DNA from: Actinomycetes bacterium
GTDB lineage: Bacteria; Actinomycetota; Acidimicrobiia; Acidimicrobiales; Poriferisodalaceae
Assembly (NCBI GenBank): GCA_024228575.1
Contig: JAAETH010000595.1
Coordinates: 27,613-91,612 of the forward strand
Length of the DNA stretch: 64,000 nt
Reading direction: 5' to 3'
Within the stretch, counting starts at the first letter, position 1. The number at the start of each line of letters is the position of its first letter. Of this stretch, positions 9,079-17,712 are shown piece after piece. The notes below the pieces were generated by a model that was given only the letters and a program-made list of their open reading frames with translations, made no database searches and was not told where the DNA came from. The translations under genes and the position numbers were made by a program.

Positions 9079-10344
9079 ATGAACAACAAGCGCCCTCTCC
9101 GCATCGCTCTGCTCACGTACAGAGGCCACCCCTACACCGGGGGCCAGGGTGTTTATGTGCGACACCTTGCCCGCGAGCTGAAGAGCCTGGGTCATCACGT
9201 GACGGTAGTCAGCGGGCCTCCCTATCCGATCCTCGACGAGGGAATCGAATTGGTCGAGCTGCCGAGCCTCGACCTGTACCGGATGCCCGATCCGTTCAGA
9301 TTCCCCAAGTTCAGCGAGTACGACGACTGGATCGACGTCCTCGAGTACGCCATCACGGCATTCGCTACGTTCGCCGAACCCCTGACGTTCAGCCTTCGCG
9401 CCGCCCGATACCTGAAACACCGTCTCGACGACTTCGATCTGGTCCACGACAACCAGTGCCTCGGCTACGGCATCCTCCAGATCCAGGACATGGGGATGCC
9501 CGTCCTCGAGACGATCCACCACCCCATCACCGTCGATCGCCGCATCGAAACCGAACATGCACCCACCCGCTGGAAGCGGCTCACCAAGGACCGCTTCTAT
9601 GCATTCACCACCATGCAGAGCCACGTTGCCCAGCGACTCCCGCGCGTCGTGACGGTCTCGAGCAACTCCTATGACGACATCGTCACCGGACACGGCGTCG
9701 ACCCCAATCGCCTTCACATAGTCCACGTCGGTGTCGATCCCGATCACTTCAAGCCGATTCCGGGTATCGAGCCCGTGCCCGGCCGCATCATGACAACAGC
9801 ATCGGCCGATGTGGCGATGAAGGGCCTGGCCTTCCTGCTCGAGGCGCTCGCCAAGTTGCGCGTGGACATGCCCGAAGCCCATCTCACGATCATCGGCAGA
9901 CCCAAATACGACAGCCGGGCCACGCGCACGATCACCGAACTCGGTCTCGGCGACCACATCGAGTTCGTGTCTGGCGTCAGCGACGATCGCATCGTCGAGC
10001 TGTACAGCGAAGCGCAGGTGGCGGTTGTCCCGTCCCTGTACGAGGGTTTCTCACTCCCGGCCATCGAAGCCATGTCTTGTGGTGTTCCCCTCGTCGCCTC
10101 GACCGGGGGTGCCTTGCCAGAGGTCGTCGGAGCCGATGGTGAAACAGCCATCCATGTCGAACCGGGCAACACCGAAGATCTCGTCGCCAAGGTCGGGCAT
10201 GTCCTGCGCAATCCCGACCTGCGCTCGACGATCGGTCAAGCGGGACGCCAGCGGGTGGTCGACAACTACTCGTGGCGTATCACCGCCGAGCGCACCGTCG
10301 CCGAATACCGCGCCCTGCTCGACGAATTGGGAACCCGCAGATGA
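9079..10344 (+). CDS. GT4-family glycosyltransferase
   Basis: 421 residues with a GT-B fold. The N-terminal Rossmann start is RIALLTYRGHPYTGGQGVYV (Gly-rich acceptor loop). The C-terminal donor domain has VGVDPDHF, and PSLYEGFSLPAIEAMSCG gives the E-x7-E nucleotide-sugar motif. It probably adds a sugar to a lipid or polysaccharide precursor on the cytosolic face of the membrane; donor and acceptor are unknown. It opens a tight plus-strand group with a methyltransferase and an alpha/alpha-toroid protein, and the facing strand carries another methyltransferase and GtrA, so envelope glycan work is likely. Confidence 0.88.
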   Translation: MNNKRPLRIALLTYRGHPYTGGQGVYVRHLARELKSLGHHVTVVSGPPYPILDEGIELVELPSLDLYRMPDPFRFPKFSEYDDWIDVLEYAITAFATFAEPLTFSLRAARYLKHRLDDFDLVHDNQCLGYGILQIQDMGMPVLETIHHPITVDRRIETEHAPTRWKRLTKDRFYAFTTMQSHVAQRLPRVVTVSSNSYDDIVTGHGVDPNRLHIVHVGVDPDHFKPIPGIEPVPGRIMTTASADVAMKGLAFLLEALAKLRVDMPEAHLTIIGRPKYDSRATRTITELGLGDHIEFVSGVSDDRIVELYSEAQVAVVPSLYEGFSLPAIEAMSCGVPLVASTGGALPEVVGADGETAIHVEPGNTEDLVAKVGHVLRNPDLRSTIGQAGRQRVVDNYSWRITAERTVAEYRALLDELGTRR

Positions 10345-10363
10345 ACGACCCGAGACGAACCTC

Positions 10364-11125
10364 ATGTTGACCGTCGACTTCGACAGGCTCAGCGTCGAAC
10401 CCGGACATCGAGTTCTCGACATGGGCGCAGGCGCAGGACGCCACGCCTTCGAGGCACTCCGACGGGGCGCCACCATCGTCGCCTTCGACTACAGCTTCCC
10501 CGAACTCAAAACGTGTATGGGCACCTACTTCGCCATGCTCCAGAAGAGCGAGATTCCCGAGGGAGGCATCGGAACCGCTGTCAGGGGAACGGCTCTCGAT
10601 CTGCCGTTCCCAGATGGGTCCTTCGATCGGATCATTGCCTCCGAGGTTCTCGAACACATCGACGACGACGGCAGGGCAGCGGCCGAGTTGTTCCGAGTGC
10701 TCTCGCCTGGGGGTCGCATCGCTGTGACGGTCCCCTCGTGGTTCCCCGAGCAGATCTGCTGGAAGCTCTCCGACGAGTACCACGCACCCAAGTCGGTCGG
10801 CGGCCACGTCCGAATCTACAAGGCCTCCGATGTCGCCGACCTGTTGGGCGACACTGGCTTCGAACTTCACGGCCATCACAGAGCCCACGCTCTTCACTCG
10901 CCCTACTGGTGGCTCAAGTGTGCTGTCGGACCGACCAACAACAACAATCCGTTGGTCAAGAAATACCTGAAACTCCTCGAGTGGGACATCGTCGAAGCTC
11001 CCCGCTCGACGAGACTCGCCGATCGAATTCTCAACCCGATATTTGGAAAGAGCATCGTCCACTACGCCGCCAAACGAAGCGCCGCCGAGACGGCACAGGC
11101 CGGAGCCAACCATGCAGCAGCCTGA
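10364..11125 (+). CDS. Class I SAM-dependent methyltransferase
   Basis: 253 residues. Motif I VLDMGAGAGRHAFEAL is near the N-terminus, an acidic second motif lies in IVAFDYSFPEL, and DLPFPDGSFDRIIASEVLEHIDDD plus RVLSPGGRIAVTVPSW complete a Methyltransf_11-type fold. The substrate is unknown. ATG 10364 is the first start in frame after the glycosyltransferase stop (19 bases), and the 3' end overlaps the next gene by 14 bases. Its position inside the glycosyltransferase operon suggests methylation of a sugar or lipid-linked glycan. Confidence 0.85.
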   Translation: MLTVDFDRLSVEPGHRVLDMGAGAGRHAFEALRRGATIVAFDYSFPELKTCMGTYFAMLQKSEIPEGGIGTAVRGTALDLPFPDGSFDRIIASEVLEHIDDDGRAAAELFRVLSPGGRIAVTVPSWFPEQICWKLSDEYHAPKSVGGHVRIYKASDVADLLGDTGFELHGHHRAHALHSPYWWLKCAVGPTNNNNPLVKKYLKLLEWDIVEAPRSTRLADRILNPIFGKSIVHYAAKRSAAETAQAGANHAAA

Positions 11126-12143
11126 GCACACCAGCACGCTCTCGATGGCAGACATAGAGGCAACTGCAGACTCCATCATCGCCGATCAGCAACCAAATGG
11201 CTTGATCCTCTGGTTCCCGGGAGGCCACGCAGACCCGTGGAACCACGTCGAAGCCGCGATGGCACTCGATGTGGCCGGCAGGCACACCGAGGCCGAAGCG
11301 GCCTATCAATGGCTGGCTGACGAACAAAAGCCGGACGGCTGGTGGCATCACTACTACCTGGCCGACGGCATCGAAGACGCCAAGATCGACACCAACGTCT
11401 GCGCCTATGTAGCGACCGGAGTGTGGCACCACTGGCTCATCACCGGCGACACCGGCTTCCTCGAGACCATGTGGCCGGTCGTCGAACGAGCTGTCGACTT
11501 CGTTCTGGGCATGCAGCGCGCCGACGGCTCGATCGTCTGGGCACGTCACGTCGACGGCACACCATGGTCGTATGCGCTCCTGACCGGCTCCTCGTCGATC
11601 TACCACTCGCTCGGTTGTGCTCTGCGACTCGCCGAGACCATGGATGTCGACAGAACCGACTGGGAGTTCTCGGCGGTGCAGCTGGCCCACGCCATCGCTC
11701 ACCACCCCGACGCGTTCGAACCCAAGGAACGCTGGGCGATGGACTGGTACTACCCCGTATTGGCCGGGGCCCTGACGGGGGACGCTGCAAGGGAACACCT
11801 CGCCAAAGGTCGACCGACCTTCATCATGGAGCAGGGCGGCATCCGTTGCGTTTCGGACCAACCGTGGGTCACCGCAGCCGAGACATGTGAGTGTGCGATG
11901 GCCTACCTGGTCGCTGGCGAGCGCGACGAAGCGGTCGAGTTGTTCAACTCGATCCAGGTTCTTCGAGACGACGACGGCGCCTACTTCACCGGCATCGTGT
12001 ACCCCGACAACGTCAACTTCCCCGACCACGAACGTTCGACCTACACCAGCGCAGCCGTCATCCTCGCAGCCGACGCTCTCGACGACATCACCGCCGCAGC
12101 AGGTGTCTTCCGCAACGAGGACCTGCCCGACCTCTCTAGCTGA
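11112..12143 (+). CDS. Alpha/alpha-toroid protein (prenyltransferase/squalene-cyclase-like fold)
   Basis: 343 residues, rich in Trp, with repeated short segments of the QxxDGxW type: ADQQPNGLILWFPGG, DEQKPDGWWHHYY and MQRADGSIVWARH. Such repeats build (alpha/alpha)6 barrels found in terpene cyclases, prenyltransferase beta subunits and several glycoside hydrolases or epimerases. No DxDD cyclase motif or zinc ligands are evident, so no activity is assigned; a carbohydrate-active role would suit its operon with a GT4 enzyme and a methyltransferase. ATG 11112 overlaps the methyltransferase by 14 bases. The 3' end overlaps the convergent gene by 8 bases. Confidence 0.65.
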   Translation: MQQPEHTSTLSMADIEATADSIIADQQPNGLILWFPGGHADPWNHVEAAMALDVAGRHTEAEAAYQWLADEQKPDGWWHHYYLADGIEDAKIDTNVCAYVATGVWHHWLITGDTGFLETMWPVVERAVDFVLGMQRADGSIVWARHVDGTPWSYALLTGSSSIYHSLGCALRLAETMDVDRTDWEFSAVQLAHAIAHHPDAFEPKERWAMDWYYPVLAGALTGDAAREHLAKGRPTFIMEQGGIRCVSDQPWVTAAETCECAMAYLVAGERDEAVELFNSIQVLRDDDGAYFTGIVYPDNVNFPDHERSTYTSAAVILAADALDDITAAAGVFRNEDLPDLSS

Positions 12144-12771
12144 CGCGCCGCAACAGGCGCAGCGAACCGACGGTCTCCAGGTCCTCGAACATCTCCGATT
12201 CAAGAGCGCGGCAGTAGATCTCGTAGGGCGGACGGCCGCCATCTGCGGGGTCCGGGAACACGTCGTGGATGGCGAGCACTCCTCCTGTGGCCACGTGTGG
12301 AGCCCAGAGGTCGTAGTCGGCGTGGGCGGGAATCGGGCCGTGCCCGCCATCGATGAACACGAGCGATGCTCGCGAATTCCAACTGGCTCCCACGACCGCC
12401 GCGTCGCCGACGACTCCGACGATCACGTCGTGAAGAGACAACTCGTCGACGAGACGTCGGAACTCGGGCAACGAGTTGATCCGACCGGTGCCGTCGACCA
12501 ACGATGAATCGTGATTGTCCCAGCCCGTCTGCATCTCTTCGGAACCGCGGTGATGATCGATGGTGAACAGCACTGTCTGGCTGAGCCGTGCGCCGGCGGC
12601 AAGAAAGACCGCCGATTTGCCGCAGTAGGTGCCGATCTCAACGATCGGTTCGGGCCCGGCGCGCGCTGCGGCACGATACAACGCAAGACCTTCCGCTTCT
12701 GGCATGAAACCCTTCGCCTGCCGGCCGGCCGCCAGTAGAGCACTATCCATCGGGGGTGGTGACACGCTCAT
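12136..12771 (-). CDS. Class I methyltransferase, CmcI/Methyltransf_24-like
   Basis: 211 residues. SAM-binding motif I is IVEIGTYCGKSAVFLA (about residues 43-58), followed by TIDHHRGSEEM, a second-strand acidic loop typical of cephalosporin hydroxylase-like and macrocin-type methyltransferases. Further on are VFIDGGHGPIPAHADYDLW and GGVLAIHDVFPDP. This VFIDG.H..Y..VxxD..LW pattern marks the Methyltransf_24 group. ATG 12771 lies 2 bases after the GtrA stop, so the two are co-transcribed. The substrate is unknown; the neighbours suggest a glycan or glycolipid. Confidence 0.82.
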   Translation of the reverse strand: MSVSPPPMDSALLAAGRQAKGFMPEAEGLALYRAAARAGPEPIVEIGTYCGKSAVFLAAGARLSQTVLFTIDHHRGSEEMQTGWDNHDSSLVDGTGRINSLPEFRRLVDELSLHDVIVGVVGDAAVVGASWNSRASLVFIDGGHGPIPAHADYDLWAPHVATGGVLAIHDVFPDPADGGRPPYEIYCRALESEMFEDLETVGSLRLLRRVS

Positions 12772-12773
12772 GT

Positions 12774-13274
12774 TCAGACCGTGACCCTTCTGCCGGGTGC
12801 AACCTCGTCGCCATCGCGAAACAGATACCGCTCGAGCAGCACAAACTTGCCGAGCCACAACACACCCCACCCGAGGAGGTTCGCAGCCATGACAGCCAGA
12901 ATCTGCCCCCAAACGGCGCTGGCAACTGCCACGAGGCCCGTCGAGACTGCGAGACCGAGCAGGGTGTAGCTCCAGAACGGCACGATCTCGCGCGATACCG
13001 AATGCTGGCCCTTCTTGCCCCAGACCCATCGGCGGTTGAGCAAGAAGACAGGGAGTGCCGCCAGCGTGGTTGCGACGATGTTGGCAAGCACTGCGGCCCA
13101 GTCGAGACCGCCCGCGAACAACAATAGAAGCGCCTGCGTGATGACGACCCCGACGACGGACACCCCCGCGAAACGCACGAGTCGTCCACGCAGACGCCAG
13201 GCTTTGGCAACAACTTCGGTCACGGACACAGACGACGATTCTACGGGGTTGTCAGCGTAGGCTGGCCGCGACAA
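12774..13274 (-). CDS. GtrA-family membrane protein
   Basis: 166 residues with four predicted membrane helices (around FAGVSVVGVVITQALLLLF, ANIVATTLAALPVFLLN, YTLLGLAVSTGLVAVASAV and AVMAANLLGWGVLWLGKFV). The loop NRRWVWG after helix 2 is the family hallmark. GtrA-like proteins are thought to help flip lipid-linked sugars or to partner with polyprenyl-phosphate glycosyltransferases. ATG 13274 gives a polar leader of about 15 residues; GTG starts at VSVTEVV or VTEVV are possible. It is co-oriented with the methyltransferase at 12136 and divergent from the thioesterase at 13314. Confidence 0.85.
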   Translation of the reverse strand: MSRPAYADNPVESSSVSVTEVVAKAWRLRGRLVRFAGVSVVGVVITQALLLLFAGGLDWAAVLANIVATTLAALPVFLLNRRWVWGKKGQHSVSREIVPFWSYTLLGLAVSTGLVAVASAVWGQILAVMAANLLGWGVLWLGKFVLLERYLFRDGDEVAPGRRVTV

Positions 13275-13313
13275 TCAGTCATCGACGCCACCGACCGAAC
13301 GCGGAGCAATACC

Positions 13314-14183
13314 ATGAGCGCACTGGACGATCTGGTAGAGCTGCTTGCCCTCGAACCAATCGAGGTCAATGTGTTCCGTGGCGTGAGCCCCGACGAGAAC
13401 CGCCAGCGAGTTTTTGGCGGCCAGGTCGCAGGGCAGGCCCTCATGGCCGCCATCCGGACCATCGACTCCGGTATCGGCGTTCACAGTTTGCATTCGTATT
13501 TCCTGCGGCCGGGCGATCCGACTACCCCGATCCTGTACGAAGTCGACCGCATTCGCGACGGCAAGTCCTTCGCCACCCGCCGAGTTGTTGCCATCCAGCA
13601 CGGGCGGGCCATCTTCAACCTCCAGGCCTCGTTCCATCGCCAGGAAGAAGGTCTCGAGTTCCAGATCGATCCACCCGATGTTCCCGGCCCAGAGTCATTG
13701 CCCGACTTCGCCACCCGCATGGAGCCGGTCAAGGACAAACTCGGCGAGTGGTATCACCGGCCACGACCGATCGACAGCCGTTGGGTCCACGCCCATCCGA
13801 TCGAGCGGGGACCCAACACACCGACCACTGACCGGATGCAGGTCTGGTTCAGGGCCGACGGTGAGCTACCCGACGATCCAGCCGTCCATCAGTGTGTTGT
13901 GGCGTACGCAAGCGACATGACGCTGCTCGACACCGCCCTGTTGCCCCACGGCCTCAGCTGGAACGATGAACTCATGATGGCCAGCCTCGACCATGCGATG
14001 TGGTTTCACCGGCCGTTTCGGGCAGATCAGTGGCTGCTGTTCGACCACAGCACGCCATCGTCGGGTGGTGCCCGCGGCTTGGCGAGGGGAGAGATCTACA
14101 CGGCGCACGGCGAGCTCGTCATCTCGGTGATGCAAGAAGGCCTCATGCGCCCGCATCGCCAGAAGGTCAACCCAGACGCCTGA
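13314..14183 (+). CDS. tesB: Acyl-CoA thioesterase II
   Basis: 289 residues, a double-hotdog TesB protein. It hydrolyses acyl-CoA to free fatty acid and CoA in the cytosol. Seen: RVFGGQVAGQALMAAIRT and SLHSYFLRPGD in the first hotdog, then VAYASDMTLLDTALLPHG in the second, carrying the Asp-Thr part of the catalytic triad, and SLDHAMWFHRPFRADQWLLFDHSTPSSGGARGL, the strongly conserved C-terminal block, named here by its ends only. The start ATG 13314 gives MSALDDLVELLALEPIE, the usual family start. It is probably linked to fatty-acid turnover, as is the acyl-CoA dehydrogenase at 17713. Confidence 0.93.
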   Translation: MSALDDLVELLALEPIEVNVFRGVSPDENRQRVFGGQVAGQALMAAIRTIDSGIGVHSLHSYFLRPGDPTTPILYEVDRIRDGKSFATRRVVAIQHGRAIFNLQASFHRQEEGLEFQIDPPDVPGPESLPDFATRMEPVKDKLGEWYHRPRPIDSRWVHAHPIERGPNTPTTDRMQVWFRADGELPDDPAVHQCVVAYASDMTLLDTALLPHGLSWNDELMMASLDHAMWFHRPFRADQWLLFDHSTPSSGGARGLARGEIYTAHGELVISVMQEGLMRPHRQKVNPDA

Positions 14184-14265
14184 GGGGCAGCGCGAATAGG
14201 TCAGTTGCCATCGCGTCGAGACCGCCCCACCACCCCAGAACTAGACGAGCAAGCTCGCCACCTGT

Positions 14266-14706
14266 TCATGATGGTGGGTCGTATCGGTACACATTGGTCT
14301 CCCTCTCCGCAAAACCGAGGCGCCGGTACAGGCGATTGGCCGCCTCACGGCTGGGGCGCGAGGTGAGATCGACCGTCTTTGCACCGAGCCCCGAGGCGAT
14401 CTCGATCGCCGCGAGGTTCAGGGTGGCTCCGACGCCCTTGCCCCGAGCAGCGTCGTCGACGACAACGTCCTCAATCCAAGCCCTGACCCCAGTCGGAATC
14501 GGGAAAACAACCAGGGTCATGCTGCCCACGATCGTGCCGGCGTCACGGGCGAGCAACAGGGTGCAGGCATCGTGGTCAACGATGTTCTGGAGGGTCTCTG
14601 CATCGGGCGGCGGAGCCGAGCGCGACAGCTGAGGTATCAACCGGGCGAACGCCTCGACCACCTCATCGTCGGCTACCTCGCAGATCTCGACCTCGACGTC
14701 GCTCAT
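14266..14706 (-). CDS. GNAT-family N-acetyltransferase
   Basis: 146 residues, a single GNAT domain. The acetyl-CoA pyrophosphate-binding motif A is seen in VVVDDAARGKGVGATLN (R-G-x-G-V-G, about residues 83-99), and the C-terminal segment AANRLYRRLGFAERETNVYRY is the usual strand-helix that closes the fold. The substrate is unknown. It stands alone between tesB (convergent) and the PAC2 gene (divergent). Confidence 0.85.
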   Translation of the reverse strand: MSDVEVEICEVADDEVVEAFARLIPQLSRSAPPPDAETLQNIVDHDACTLLLARDAGTIVGSMTLVVFPIPTGVRAWIEDVVVDDAARGKGVGATLNLAAIEIASGLGAKTVDLTSRPSREAANRLYRRLGFAERETNVYRYDPPS

Positions 14707-14856
14707 GGCTACCTCCGCTCGAGTTCCAGCCTACGTTGAACCCCTCGAGCTCTGGCACCTTCGGGCACGAGCGAAACGTTCGCGACCGCCCGATTCCGAC
14801 CCACATACCACTGGGTGAAGTGAACACTTGTCGGCTTGCGCCGCTAGCGTTAGCTC

Positions 14857-15729
14857 ATGGATCACGTCATCTGGCGCGAGCGACCCGACCTGGTCAATCC
14901 GCTTCTGGTCTTGGCCTTCGACGGATGGAACGATGCCGGCGATGCGGCTACGACAGCCGTCGATTACCTGATCAGCCGATACGACCATCACACCCTGGCG
15001 ACGATCGACCCCGAGCACTTCTTCGACTTCGGCTCGGCTCGTCCCCTCATCCAGCTCGACGACGAGCGAGGACGCGTTCTCGAATGGCCCACCATCGAGT
15101 TCGGATGGCTGACCCTCGACGACGGAACAGACATCGTCACGCTCCGCGGGCCCGAGCCGCGGTTGCGTTGGCGAACCCTGTGCGAACAGATCGCGGCGGT
15201 CGCCCGCGAGTTGGGGGTCGAACGGGTCATCTCGCTCGGCGCCCTGCTCGCCGAGGTGCACCACACATCTGCGATCTCGGTCATGGGCACGAGCGCCGAC
15301 GACGAATTGGTGACCCGATTCAACCTTCGCCGCCCCTCCTACACCGGACCGACCGGCATCGTCGGGGTCATCCATACGGTCCTCGCCGAGGTTGGCATTC
15401 CGGCGATGTCCCTGTGGGCATCTGTTCCCACCTATGTCCCCAACGCCACCTCACCCAAGGCTGCCCACGCCCTTCTGACAGAGCTGGTCGAAACCTTGGG
15501 GCTGCATCTGGAAGCCAACGATCTGTCGCGTGCCGCAAGCACCTATGAACGCCAGATCGACGACCTGCTCGAGGCCGACGAGGATCTCGCAGAGTACGCA
15601 AGACAGATCCTGCTGGCCTCGGTCGACGATGACGAGAGCCACCCCGACGACATCTTGCCCGACCTCGACGATGTCGATGGTGATGGCCTCATCGAGGATC
15701 TCGAGCAATTCCTGCGCGACCAGGGCTGA
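14857..15729 (+). CDS. PAC2-family protein
   Basis: 290 residues. N-terminal LLVLAFDGWNDAGDAATTAVDYL and LGALLAEVHHT, with SLWASVPTYV and SPKAAHALLTELVETLG further on, mark the PAC2 superfamily (relatives of the proteasome assembly chaperone 2 fold), common in actinobacteria. The C-terminal third is very acidic (EADEDLAEYARQ..., DDDESHPDD...). A chaperone role in proteasome assembly is known only for eukaryotic relatives, so no function is assigned here. Start ATG 14857. Confidence 0.82.
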   Translation: MDHVIWRERPDLVNPLLVLAFDGWNDAGDAATTAVDYLISRYDHHTLATIDPEHFFDFGSARPLIQLDDERGRVLEWPTIEFGWLTLDDGTDIVTLRGPEPRLRWRTLCEQIAAVARELGVERVISLGALLAEVHHTSAISVMGTSADDELVTRFNLRRPSYTGPTGIVGVIHTVLAEVGIPAMSLWASVPTYVPNATSPKAAHALLTELVETLGLHLEANDLSRAASTYERQIDDLLEADEDLAEYARQILLASVDDDESHPDDILPDLDDVDGDGLIEDLEQFLRDQG

Positions 15730-15923
15730 CCACCCACCACAACAAGAACTGACCCATACGATTCAAGATCGATGGGCCTCGGGGAACCGAGCTGTGGAAT
15801 CGTGCAGATCGAGTATTGCCCGGTGGAGGCATGTACCCGAGCCGCAGAGCCAGCCTGGCAGCCAGGGGCGTGATATTGGGGTCCATCGGCCGGACCCAAG
15901 GGTGCATGGGCGCCAACGGCCCG

Positions 15924-17006
15924 TCAGGCCAAGGTGCCGACGTTGTTCAGCTCGGCGAAGGCCTGCTCGAGACGATCGACGAACGCAACTTCGCCGGCGC
16001 GTAGCCACGCACGAGGGTCGTAGTACTTCTTGTTCGGAGAGTCAGCACCGTCGGGATTCCCGAGCTGACCCTGCAGGTAGTTGTGATTGTCGGCCTCGTA
16101 GCCGCGCACGCCATCCCAGAACGCCCACTGAAGATCGGTGTCGATGTTCATCTTGATGACGCCGTAGCTGATCGCTTCCTCGATCTCAGCTGCGGTCGAA
16201 CCCGACCCGCCGTGGAACACGAAGTTGACCGGCTTTTGCGATTCGGTCGAGTACTTCTCGTGTACGTGGGCCTGGGCGTCGCGCAGAATCGATGGTGTCA
16301 GCTTGACATTGCCCGGTTTGTAGACGCCATGCACGTTTCCGAACGCAGCTGCGATGGTGAAGTTCGGCGACACCTCCGAGAGGCGCTCGTGGGCGTACGC
16401 GACCTCTTCGGGCTTCGAGTAGAGGTCGGATTCGTCGGCATCGGTGTTGTCGACGCCGTCCTCCTCGCCACCGGTGATACCCAGCTCGATCTCCAGGGTC
16501 ATCCCCATGGGTGCCATGCGCTTCAGATAGTCGACGCAGATGTCGAGGTTCTCCTCGATCGGCTCCTCGGACAGGTCGAGCATGTGTGAGCTGAACAGTG
16601 GCTCGCCGGTCGCCTCGAAGTGGCTCTCACCCTCATCGAGCAGGCCGGAGATCCACGGGAGTTTGCCCTTCGGGCAGTGATCTGTGTGCAAGATCACGCG
16701 AGCACCGTAGGCCGCCGCCATGGTCTGAACATGCCTTGCGCCCGCCACCGAGCCGAGGATGGAAGCCCTGGACGACTCGACGGGGACACTCTTGCCCCCG
16801 ACGAAGGCAGCGCCACTGGTCGAAAACTGAACGATGACCGGGCTGTTGAGCTTCCCCGCTGTCTCAAGAACAGAGTTGATCGAGCTCGAGCCAATACAAT
16901 TCGCAGCGGGAAGAGCAAAACCCTGGTCCTTTGCCAGAGCGAAGACCTCCGACACTGCATTGCCGGTCAACACACCCGCGGGAAAGTCATTTCTCAGCTC
17001 TGTCAT
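15924..17006 (-). CDS. fbaA: Class II fructose-bisphosphate aldolase
   Basis: 360 residues, of the E. coli/yeast class IIA type. It splits or forms fructose 1,6-bisphosphate in glycolysis and gluconeogenesis. Seen: LHTDHCPKGKLPWI with the catalytic Asp and a zinc His, SSHMLDLSEEPIEEN, the zinc-binding FGNVHGVYKPG, FHGGSGS (phosphate and zinc) and KMNIDTDLQWA. The metal ligands all appear present. It is transcribed alone; the 190 bases downstream show no gene. Confidence 0.96.
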   Translation of the reverse strand: MTELRNDFPAGVLTGNAVSEVFALAKDQGFALPAANCIGSSSINSVLETAGKLNSPVIVQFSTSGAAFVGGKSVPVESSRASILGSVAGARHVQTMAAAYGARVILHTDHCPKGKLPWISGLLDEGESHFEATGEPLFSSHMLDLSEEPIEENLDICVDYLKRMAPMGMTLEIELGITGGEEDGVDNTDADESDLYSKPEEVAYAHERLSEVSPNFTIAAAFGNVHGVYKPGNVKLTPSILRDAQAHVHEKYSTESQKPVNFVFHGGSGSTAAEIEEAISYGVIKMNIDTDLQWAFWDGVRGYEADNHNYLQGQLGNPDGADSPNKKYYDPRAWLRAGEVAFVDRLEQAFAELNNVGTLA

Positions 17007-17036
17007 GTGTGCGATGGTACGCCAGCCGAGAAACGA

Positions 17037-17708
17037 TTACTCGTCCCAGGGTGCTCGACGCGGCGCATCGAAGGAGGTTTCGAACACATTGCCGCCGATG
17101 GCTGAAAAGGCCTCGTCGGCCCACCGTTCGGCACCAGCGGTCGGCTCCGGCAAGCCATCGCGAGGAAACCATCCACATCCGCTGGTTTCGAGTGGATGTG
17201 GGTCGATCTCGCCGCCGACCGCGCGGCACAAGAACACGATCGAAACCAGTGGGATCTTGGTGAAACCACGCCTCATCCCGTCGAGGACGGTCAGCACGCG
17301 GACAACCTCACACTGGATGCCGGTCTCCTCGAAGACCTCCTTCACGGCCACCTCGGATGGCGAGTACCCGACATCGGCCCAGCCGGTCGGGAACAACCAC
17401 ACCCCGCTGTCGGCGCGCTGCACGAGCAAGATCTCACCTTGTTCGTTGCCCACGATGGCGCCAACGGTCACCTTCGGAGTCACATATCCCGAAACACCGG
17501 ATCCGACGGACTTCATCCACTCAACAACAAGACCATCGGGATCTGGATCACCGATAGCCGCCGAGCGAATCTCGGCGGCTATCTTCAGTACCTCTTCGAA
17601 TCGTTCGCGCTCGTAGAGGTTGTCGGTGAAGCCCAACCCGGTCCTGGCGATGGCTCCCAGGGATTCGCCCCAGATCGCCAGATCCTGCGATGTAGCCGGC
17701 TTCGTCAC
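17037..17708 (-). CDS. Nudix hydrolase with an extra N-terminal domain
   Basis: 223 residues. The first ~60 residues (DLAIWGESLGAIARTGLGFT..RERFEEVLKIAAEI) match the helical domain placed before the Nudix domain in a family of hydrolases active on nucleoside-diphosphate-linked compounds. The Nudix box is G-WADVGYSPSEVAVKEVFEETGI, matching G-x5-E-x7-R-E-U-x-E-E-x-G-U except that its first G lies in PTGW, and Lys-Glu replaces the usual Arg-Glu (AVKEVFEETG). Start GTG 17708 lies 5 bases after the acyl-CoA dehydrogenase stop, so the two form an operon. Confidence 0.85.
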   Translation of the reverse strand: MTKPATSQDLAIWGESLGAIARTGLGFTDNLYERERFEEVLKIAAEIRSAAIGDPDPDGLVVEWMKSVGSGVSGYVTPKVTVGAIVGNEQGEILLVQRADSGVWLFPTGWADVGYSPSEVAVKEVFEETGIQCEVVRVLTVLDGMRRGFTKIPLVSIVFLCRAVGGEIDPHPLETSGCGWFPRDGLPEPTAGAERWADEAFSAIGGNVFETSFDAPRRAPWDE

Positions 17709-17712
17709 AGGC

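Noticed and set aside
11031..12350. 439-codon minus-strand frame
   Set aside because: Antisense to the alpha/alpha-toroid gene; no recognisable domain.
9079..13274. Secondary-metabolite cluster
   Set aside because: No polyketide, peptide or terpene synthase core; the content fits envelope glycan work better.
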